11,591 nt of DNA from CAJQQY01 sp964352225. GTDB taxonomy: Bacteria > Bacteroidota > Bacteroidia > Chitinophagales > Saprospiraceae. Shown one piece after another: positions 6,142 to 11,591 of this stretch. The stretch covers positions 1 through 11,591 of the forward strand of contig CAYGRM010000213.1 of the NCBI GenBank assembly GCA_964352225.1, read 5' to 3'. Every line of letters starts with the position of its first letter. Within the stretch, counting starts at the first letter, position 1. Both the position numbers and the translations under genes were made by a program. Under the pieces are notes generated by a model. That model saw only the letters and a list, made by a program, of their open reading frames with translations. It ran no database searches and was not told the origin of the DNA.

Positions 6142-7035
6142 ATGGCAATCGATACGAAGAAAAAGGAGTACAACGCAACTCGTGAAAAAATATTTGAGAT
6201 CATTTTTGAGGCAGATACACCTATGGGTAAGTGGTTTGATATCTTATTGATCATAGCCATAATTGCGAGTGTAATCATTGTGATGTTAGAAAGTGTGAAT
6301 ACGATTAATGATCGGTTCGGACAACTCTTTAGAATCTTTGAATGGATATTAACTGCTTTTTTTACTATCGAATATATTATGCGACTTTATGTGGTACATC
6401 GCCCTTTGAAGTATGCTTTGAGCTTTTTTGGGATTGTTGATTTACTGTCTATTCTACCTTCCTATCTGAGTATCTTTTTTGCAGGAACGCATTCATTAAT
6501 GGTGATTCGAGCTATTCGATTATTGCGAGTTTTCAGGATTTTCAAATTAGCTAATTATTCTAAGGATGGTAAACACATTCTGACTGCTTTAAATGCTAGC
6601 AAGCGAAAAATATTTGTGTTTTTAATGTTCGTCATGTTACTAGTTATCATTTTTGGTTCTGTAATGTACCTGATTGAAGGTAGTCAGCCAGGTTCACCAT
6701 TTGATAGTATTCCTCGTAGTATCTATTGGGCCATCGTGACCTTAACCACAGTTGGTTATGGGGATATTTCACCAACAACTTCGTTTGGACAATTTTTGGC
6801 TGCTATCGTTATGCTTTTAGGTTATGCGGTAATCGCAGTTCCTACTGGAATCGTAAGTTCAGAAATGACTAATGAGGGAAATAAAAAGAAGAAAAAGAAA
6901 AAAGGGAAAAATAGAGAACATGTACATCAATATAATACTCAAGTCTGTAGCGAATGTCTATTTGATGATCATGAAGATGATGCACATTTTTGTAAAAAAT
7001 GTGGAACGGAATTACATAATCACGAGCATCATTAA
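6142..7035 (+). CDS. Voltage-gated potassium channel, six-helix type, with C-terminal zinc-ribbon-like tail (297 aa)
   Basis: Inner-membrane ion channel. Voltage sensor: S1 ~31-50, S2 ~65-83, S3 ~93-113, and S4 ~118-137 with a charge every third residue (Arg123, Arg126, Arg129, Arg132, Lys135). Pore: S5 ~156-178, pore helix and selectivity filter TTVGYGD at 202-208, S6 ~214-238 with a PTG hinge. The filter is canonical for potassium. The cytoplasmic tail has a run of seven Lys (248-254), then two CxxC pairs (Cys269/272 and Cys284/287) resembling a zinc ribbon, and a His-rich end (HNHEHH). There is no RCK/TrkA-N domain. Homologues with a similar Cys tail occur in other bacteria as far as I recall. 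A role in membrane-potential control is inferred. It stands alone, divergent from the LytTR gene and convergent with the DoxX-like gene. Confidence 0.95.
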   Translation: MAIDTKKKEYNATREKIFEIIFEADTPMGKWFDILLIIAIIASVIIVMLESVNTINDRFGQLFRIFEWILTAFFTIEYIMRLYVVHRPLKYALSFFGIVDLLSILPSYLSIFFAGTHSLMVIRAIRLLRVFRIFKLANYSKDGKHILTALNASKRKIFVFLMFVMLLVIIFGSVMYLIEGSQPGSPFDSIPRSIYWAIVTLTTVGYGDISPTTSFGQFLAAIVMLLGYAVIAVPTGIVSSEMTNEGNKKKKKKKGKNREHVHQYNTQVCSECLFDDHEDDAHFCKKCGTELHNHEHH

Positions 7036-7055
7036 ACTAAAAAGTAATACTAATT

Positions 7056-7469
7056 TCAATTAACTCTAGTTGTAGCAAACAGCCGTTTTATACTATATCT
7101 TCCTGCTCCATTTACATAAACCATCATCAAACCTCCGATGATCGCCAAGTTTTTCATAAATTGGATAGAATTAATCCGATACAATTCAGGAGGATCATTC
7201 CAAAACGAATAAATGATAAAAGTCGCTGGAATATAATAAACTAATAAAAGTACAGCTCCTAATTTTGATCGATACCCTGTCAAGATTAATATCCCTCCAA
7301 AGATCATCAAAAAAATGGCTCCTCCCAAAAGGAAGTCCTGATTCCAAGTGAGATGATACCCAATCATATATTCTTTGGCATTATTAAAATACTTAATCGT
7401 ATCATACGCTTCCCACAAGAATATCAAGGATATAAAAATACGTGCTATTAAATCTACTTTATCTTTCAT
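7056..7469 (-). CDS. DoxX-like four-helix membrane protein (137 aa)
   Basis: Four hydrophobic segments at about 7-24, 45-64, 70-90 and 104-120. The end GAGRYSIKRL resembles the G-GRYS motif typical of DoxX-family C-termini, and the N-terminal ARIFISLIFLWEA fits the family's first helix. Length is usual for DoxX-like proteins. The biochemical role of the family is poorly defined; members are linked to redox and sulfur stress. ATG at 7469 starts just before helix 1. Its stop is 20 bp from the stop of the convergent channel gene, and I see no hairpin in that gap. Confidence 0.85.
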   Translation of the reverse strand: MKDKVDLIARIFISLIFLWEAYDTIKYFNNAKEYMIGYHLTWNQDFLLGGAIFLMIFGGILILTGYRSKLGAVLLLVYYIPATFIIYSFWNDPPELYRINSIQFMKNLAIIGGLMMVYVNGAGRYSIKRLFATTRVN

Positions 7470-7517
7470 TTTTCTTTTTTAAGTTGTCAGTTATCAGGTT
7501 GGTCGCTTTGCTCCCTA

Positions 7518-7587
7518 TCAGGAGTCAGGGGCTTCTCATAGAACAATTTTAGTAAATATCGTTTCATGAGAAGCCCCTGACTCCTGA
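7518..7587. repeat. Perfect 22-bp inverted repeat with 26-base loop
   Basis: Arms at 7518-7539 and 7566-7587 are exact reverse complements (left arm begins tcaggagtcaggggcttc). The right arm ends in actcctga, and actcctgac is repeated directly at 7580-7588 and 7614-7622. The flanks carry similar short words (gtcag, atcagg). There is no T-run, so it is a poor terminator. It sits between two same-strand genes and looks like a dispersed REP/MITE-like palindrome. Confidence 0.75.
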
Positions 7588-7623
7588 CAATTTGCCACAG
7601 GCTAATGACCTCACTCCTGACGC

Positions 7624-9180
7624 CTATTTTAAAAATTGAGCCACCGCCTTCGCAACATTCTGCCCATCCATGGCAGCCGAAATAATTCCACCAGCAAACC
7701 CTGCTCCTTCGCCACTAGGAAATAATCCTTCTGCATCTTCATGCATCAAGGTGACAGGATTTCTAGGAATCCGAATAGGAGAACTAGTTCGACTTTCAGT
7801 TCCAATAACGTTAGCTTCAGCAGTAAAATATCCTTTCATTTTTCGACCAAATTCTTGCATTCCTAACTGTAATTTATGAGAAATCCCTTTGGGTAAAAGT
7901 TCGTGAATTGGTGCTGAAACTAATCCTGGGATATATGAAGTTGACGGTAAATCTTTGGAAATTTTATTACTGACAAAATCTGTCATTCTTTGAGAAGGCG
8001 CTTTTTGACTTCCATCTCCAAATGCCCACATGGCTTTTTCTACACTTTTTTGAAATTCTAAACCAGCGAATACTCCATGTTTGGCAAAAGGTAAAAGATC
8101 TTCTTCTTCTACCGCTACCACAGTTCCTGAATTAGCAAATGGGGAATCTCGACGAGACATCGACATCCCATTTACTACTATTTCTCCTGGTGCAGTTGCG
8201 GCAGGAACGACTAGCCCGCCTGGACACATACAGAATGAAAATACTCCACGATTTTCTATTTGACAAACCAATTTATAACTACTCGCTGGCAAATTCTCTC
8301 CTCGTTTCTCTTGTCGATATTGAATTTTATCTATCAGACTTTGAGAATGTTCTACTCGCACTCCCAGCGCAAAAGGCTTATTTTCTATTCTAATTTTTCT
8401 ATCAAAAAGTAATTGATAAATGTCTCTTGCGGAATGACCCGTGGCTAAAATAGTAGCTTTTCCAAAATGCTCATCTTTATCGTTGACGATGACACCTCTT
8501 AATTTTTTGTCCTCATAAATAAAATCCGTAACATGGGAATCAAAATGAATTTCGCCTCCATACTTTAAGATAGTCTCTCGAATATTGGCAACAATTTTAG
8601 GTAACTTATTGGAGCCGATGTGCGGATGAGCATCCACCATAATATCCGAAACTGCTCCATGCTCGACAAATAACTGTAAGGCTTTAGCAATACTGCCTCT
8701 TTTATGAGAACGGGTGTAAAGTTTCCCGTCAGAATAAGTTCCTGCACCACCCTCTCCATAGCAATAATTAGAATGTGGATTGACTTCTCCAAATTGTTGA
8801 ATCGCCCGGAGATCTCTTCTTCTTGCTCTAACATCTTTTCCACGATCAAAGATAATTGGCTTCAATCCTAATTCAATCAATTCTAAAGCTGCAAAGTAAC
8901 CTGCTGGCCCTGCTCCAACAATGATGACTCTTGGAGCATCTTCCACATTCTGAAATTGCTCCAAAATCGCAGGTTCTGCCTCTGGTTGCTCATTGACATA
9001 AATGACTACTCGAAGCCGAAAAACTGGCTGACTACTCCTTGCATCAATTGACCGACGTCGCACCACTACCTCAACATTAGCTGAAGATTTTATCTTTGCC
9101 TTTTTGAGCGCTTCTATTTTAATGATTTCCAAATCATTAATGGCTCGTGGTTGAATTTTTATTTCGACTTCTTTTATCAA
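7624..9180 (-). CDS. FAD-dependent dehydrogenase/oxidoreductase, COG2509 type (518 aa, TTG start)
   Basis: Flavoprotein, probably cytoplasmic, substrate unknown. Residues 1-66 form a small N-terminal alpha/beta domain (MIKEVEIKIQP...), typical of this family. The dinucleotide-binding site GAGPAG is at 89-94 in RVIIVGAGPAGYFAALEL, followed by the acidic FDRG of the ribose-binding strand. YGEGGAGTYSDGKLYTR (141-157) and the C-terminal FAD motif GLFPSGEGAGFAGGIISAAM (485-504) are characteristic. The protein is full length. Start: the only in-frame options are TTG at 9180 or much later ATGs deep inside the fold, and an in-frame stop lies at 9193-9195. The family's N-terminus begins just at the TTG, so TTG is chosen. 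A good promoter lies 40-70 bases upstream. It is not clearly in an operon: the DoxX-like gene follows after 154 bp containing the palindrome. Confidence 0.93.
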   Translation of the reverse strand: MIKEVEIKIQPRAINDLEIIKIEALKKAKIKSSANVEVVVRRRSIDARSSQPVFRLRVVIYVNEQPEAEPAILEQFQNVEDAPRVIIVGAGPAGYFAALELIELGLKPIIFDRGKDVRARRRDLRAIQQFGEVNPHSNYCYGEGGAGTYSDGKLYTRSHKRGSIAKALQLFVEHGAVSDIMVDAHPHIGSNKLPKIVANIRETILKYGGEIHFDSHVTDFIYEDKKLRGVIVNDKDEHFGKATILATGHSARDIYQLLFDRKIRIENKPFALGVRVEHSQSLIDKIQYRQEKRGENLPASSYKLVCQIENRGVFSFCMCPGGLVVPAATAPGEIVVNGMSMSRRDSPFANSGTVVAVEEEDLLPFAKHGVFAGLEFQKSVEKAMWAFGDGSQKAPSQRMTDFVSNKISKDLPSTSYIPGLVSAPIHELLPKGISHKLQLGMQEFGRKMKGYFTAEANVIGTESRTSSPIRIPRNPVTLMHEDAEGLFPSGEGAGFAGGIISAAMDGQNVAKAVAQFLK

Positions 9181-9219
9181 TCTTCTTTTTTTTTAGAGGG
9201 ACAAAGGTGGGGATTTTTT

Positions 9220-9250
9220 CAAAAATAACTGCATGTAATAAAGAATGAAA
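9220..9250 (-). promoter_or_regulatory. Bacteroidota promoter of the FAD-dependent dehydrogenase
   Basis: Minus-strand TATTTTTG (9220-9227) matches TAnnTTTG exactly. TTTC (9247-9250) sits exactly 19 bases upstream (consensus TTTG). Transcription would start near 9213, about 33 bases before the TTG start, which supports that start. Confidence 0.5.
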
Positions 9251-9278
9251 TTTGAAGAAAGATAATTTTAGTCAACTA

Positions 9279-9315
9279 AAAGCCCTTCTGAAAAACTATC
9301 TTTCAGAAGGGCTTT
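9279..9315 (-). terminator. Intrinsic terminator downstream of the VIT/vWA gene
   Basis: Perfect 15-bp stem, aaagcccttctgaaa (9279-9293) with tttcagaagggcttt (9301-9315), loop of 7. It starts 27 bases past the stop of the 9343 gene. The minus-strand tail is a short T-run (cttttag); the plus-strand tail is also T-rich, so it may work both ways. Confidence 0.8.
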
Positions 9316-9342
9316 ATTTAAAATTATTTTTTTAAAATCCAT

Positions 9343-11508
9343 TTACCTCATTAAAGTCAGCTTTACTGTTTTAGCTCCTTTTTCAGTTCTCACTATCATA
9401 TAATAAATACCAGAAGGAAGAGATTGACCATTGCTACTTTGACCATTCCATGTCCATTCGATTTTTCCAAATTTAGCCAAATCATCTAATTCATAATTCA
9501 ATACATTTTTTCCATAAGCATCAAAAATCGAGAGCATCGCTTCATCGACTGAAATGCCACCTTCTATTTCAATATTTACCTTAACTTGATCTGAAAATGG
9601 ATTTGGATAAGCAAGAATTTTAAGCTCCAAACCATCTTTTACTTCCTCAGTTACGACTATCCAAAAGTCATCAAACTCCCAACATTCCAAACATGGCTCA
9701 GCACCCTGCTCTAAATCCAACGCTAAGAAAGCAGTATAATCGGTCAACACTCGCTCTTGTATACTAAGATCAATAATTTCTTGAATTCCACTTACCCCAG
9801 AAGCTGTACTTTGCAGATTTCGGAGATGATGACCAAACCAAATTTCTCGGTTGACCGAGTCACTTTCCATAATTTGATCGGTAGGAACTTCAATCGTTTC
9901 AAAAATAAAATTGCCATCCACATAAGCTGAATATTCAATTTCGAACGGGAATGTTCCGGTATATTTTCCAATTTGCAAAATCGGCTGATTAAGATTTCGA
10001 GATTGCCCTAAATAGTTTTGATGAAAACGATTAAAGGTAAATCCATTCGTCAAGCTGGTGTACATATCAAAATCGTAATCTTTACTTTTTATATTATTTA
10101 AAACACTAGGAATATTGGCCCATACATTACTTGCTCCTTCCAATGAACCATACATATTGCCGCCAGTCGATAGAGTCAAATCATGATAAAATTGATAATT
10201 ATTATAAGTCCAATAATCTGGACCAGCCCAAACCCATTCATAATAGAAGTTTTCTGATTGATAATTGAGGATGTGAACTTTGATATTGGTTCCTTGTAGA
10301 AGTGTAATAATATCTATAATATCTTGATTATTGGTCCAATTAATATCATCAGAGTTGGCCACTAAAATTATATCTCCTTCAGCACCTTCATTATCTATTA
10401 AAAAATTAATTCCATTTTCCAATAACTCGAATAAGTCGGAATAATTTTCAATTGGCTCTGTCATTTGAGAAAATGCTAGAGCAATCGAATCTGCATTTCC
10501 AGAAATCCAATTTTCAGACATCATTTGAGGAGCGCCTGGATTTGAAAAAATAAAATTAAATTGATCCTCTGAACTTAAATACGATTTACATTTCTCTTCT
10601 AAATATTGATACAAATCTGATTTGTCAATATTCGAATTAACATCCTCATGGTCAACTAAGAAAACTACTTTTTGAGGATTAGCTGTGGCAGGAATTTCTG
10701 GTGGTAAATAAACTGCTTGGTAAAACTTGTCTGTTCCATTATCCAATTGTTGAACAAATACACCATCATTATTGAACGGTGCATCGACAGCAAAACTAAA
10801 AGGTTTATTGATATATAGTTTAGGAACAGTTGCTACCAAAACGTCTCCATAATTTGGATCAGTTACACTTTGAAAATCAACATCGGGAATACCGTTCAAT
10901 CTAGGATTTTGCCACGTAGCATTGGGAAAAGTGATGATATTAAAAGAATTCAAGGGAATAGCCGAGGTTTGTAAAATCTCCGTGGGCAGCCAAGCATTGA
11001 CCTCTTCTGCAGTCCAAGTAGCAGGTACCAAATAGGATATTTTGACTTTTCGAGTTTCATTATTAGGAAGCGGATAAACCCTGATTTGATAACTTCCTTC
11101 AGGTTTTCTATACAGAATTGAAGGATCTCTTCTTCGATCTACAATATTTTCATAAACGGTAGTAGCCGACCAAATATCATGAATATCTGCTCGCACAATG
11201 GTCGAATCATCAAACATCCACAACCAAGAATCGTAAACAATTGAACCTTCGGGTAAATTAAAATCTAAAATAATTTCAGTTGAATCCCAAGAATTAAATC
11301 CTAAACCTTCATCTGAAAAAGTCAAAAACATTCCAACCTCCATATAAGCACCTTGAGGTTGAATTGTAAAAGTAGCTTCGGTAATATTTCCTTGATAACC
11401 TTCAAAATCCCACCAACTAGGATCTTGAATGCGCAACGTATTTTGAGCTGAGGCAGTCAAAAACGTGAGTAGTAAAAAAAGAACGGGAAGTGTAAAATTT
11501 CTTTTCAT
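9343..11508 (-). CDS. Secreted VIT and von Willebrand A-like protein with T9SS C-terminal sorting domain (721 aa)
   Basis: Residues are numbered from the ATG at 11508. A TTG three codons... two codons further up (11514) is possible, but the ATG gives a normal signal peptide (MKRNFTLP, Leu/Phe core, cleavage near ASAQ at ~22). VIT domain ~38-163: LPEGSIVYDSWLWM, the hallmark VYENIVDRRRDPSIL and RVYPLP. A vWA-like domain follows at ~276-480 (KVVFLVDHED, SEDQFNFIF, GDIILVAN). The conserved TDYTAFLALD (~589-598), typical of VIT proteins, comes after it. The end (~628-721) is a type A T9SS sorting domain: YPNPFSDQV, LSIFDAYGKN, LPSGIYYMIV, final KTVKLTLMR. It should therefore be exported through the T9SS to the surface. 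VIT-vWA proteins are thought to mediate protein contacts; the ligand is unknown. The metal site of vWA looks degenerate. Monocistronic as far as visible, ending in the 9279-9315 terminator. Confidence 0.93.
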   Translation of the reverse strand: MKRNFTLPVLFLLLTFLTASAQNTLRIQDPSWWDFEGYQGNITEATFTIQPQGAYMEVGMFLTFSDEGLGFNSWDSTEIILDFNLPEGSIVYDSWLWMFDDSTIVRADIHDIWSATTVYENIVDRRRDPSILYRKPEGSYQIRVYPLPNNETRKVKISYLVPATWTAEEVNAWLPTEILQTSAIPLNSFNIITFPNATWQNPRLNGIPDVDFQSVTDPNYGDVLVATVPKLYINKPFSFAVDAPFNNDGVFVQQLDNGTDKFYQAVYLPPEIPATANPQKVVFLVDHEDVNSNIDKSDLYQYLEEKCKSYLSSEDQFNFIFSNPGAPQMMSENWISGNADSIALAFSQMTEPIENYSDLFELLENGINFLIDNEGAEGDIILVANSDDINWTNNQDIIDIITLLQGTNIKVHILNYQSENFYYEWVWAGPDYWTYNNYQFYHDLTLSTGGNMYGSLEGASNVWANIPSVLNNIKSKDYDFDMYTSLTNGFTFNRFHQNYLGQSRNLNQPILQIGKYTGTFPFEIEYSAYVDGNFIFETIEVPTDQIMESDSVNREIWFGHHLRNLQSTASGVSGIQEIIDLSIQERVLTDYTAFLALDLEQGAEPCLECWEFDDFWIVVTEEVKDGLELKILAYPNPFSDQVKVNIEIEGGISVDEAMLSIFDAYGKNVLNYELDDLAKFGKIEWTWNGQSSNGQSLPSGIYYMIVRTEKGAKTVKLTLMR

Positions 11509-11526
11509 AGTCAATCATTTTGTTTG

Positions 11527-11544
11527 AAGAATTAAATAATTCTT
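11527..11544. promoter_or_regulatory. 18-bp perfect palindrome upstream of the VIT/vWA gene
   Basis: aagaatta-aa-taattctt, 8-bp arms, centred about 28 bases before the ATG at 11508. It could be an operator or a leader hairpin. AT-rich composition makes chance possible. The remaining upstream bases to 11591 show no clear TAnnTTTG box. Confidence 0.35.
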
Positions 11545-11591
11545 TAATATACTATTTTTAAAAAAAATTACACCCTAGAAGACTTAATCTG

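Noticed and set aside
6872..7063. 63-codon plus-strand frame at the end of the channel gene
   Set aside because: A shifted-frame shadow of the Lys-rich and zinc-ribbon tail, whose Cys and His pattern is meaningful in the channel frame.
7670..8849. Four open frames within the dehydrogenase gene (7670-7879, 8081-8263, 8139-8393 on plus, 8565-8849 on minus)
   Set aside because: All are shadows of the full-length COG2509-type protein with intact FAD motifs.

Overview
The window looks like chromosomal DNA of a member of the Bacteroidota, probably a Saprospirales-type marine or sludge bacterium. The evidence is the AT-rich sequence, an open-ended giant secreted protein with HYR-type beta domains, a protein ending in a type IX secretion (T9SS) sorting domain, a LytTR response regulator, and promoters of the Bacteroidota form (TTTG ... 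TAnnTTTG) with little Shine-Dalgarno signal. The taxon is inferred from these traits, not searched. I see no rRNA, tRNA, CRISPR array, phage gene or transposase.

Layout. 1-3309 (minus): the first 1103 residues of a giant extracellular adhesin-like protein (signal peptide, MAM-like domain, HYR-type domains, two copies of a ~155-residue module inserted inside HYR-like domains); its C-terminus lies outside the window. 3359-3733 (minus): a small secreted protein of unknown function, 49 bp upstream of the giant gene. 3734-4475: non-coding DNA with several inverted and direct repeats. 4476-4509: a strong hairpin terminator for a small minus-strand gene at 4538-4681, which encodes a 47-residue peptide resembling a double-glycine-leader precursor. 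4923-5687 (minus): a LytTR response regulator whose leader holds two exact 9-bp direct repeats with a 12-bp gap, the geometry LytTR proteins bind. 6142-7035 (plus): a six-helix voltage-gated potassium channel with a C-terminal zinc-ribbon-like tail. 7056-7469 (minus): a DoxX-like membrane protein, convergent with the channel. 7518-7587: a perfect 22-bp inverted repeat. 7624-9180 (minus): a COG2509-type FAD-dependent dehydrogenase with a TTG start and a good Bacteroidota promoter. 9279-9315: a terminator. 9343-11508 (minus): a VIT plus von Willebrand A-like secreted protein with a T9SS sorting domain.

How they fit together. Two large secreted proteins suggest a T9SS-equipped surface lifestyle. 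The item most likely to be undescribed is the 47-residue peptide: hydrophobic residues at -4, -7, -12 and -15 before Gly-Gly match the signal cut by peptidase-containing ABC transporters. It lies next to a LytTR regulator, the class that controls peptide pheromone and bacteriocin genes in Gram-positive bacteria. No transporter, maturase or histidine kinase lies in the window, so the link is a hypothesis.
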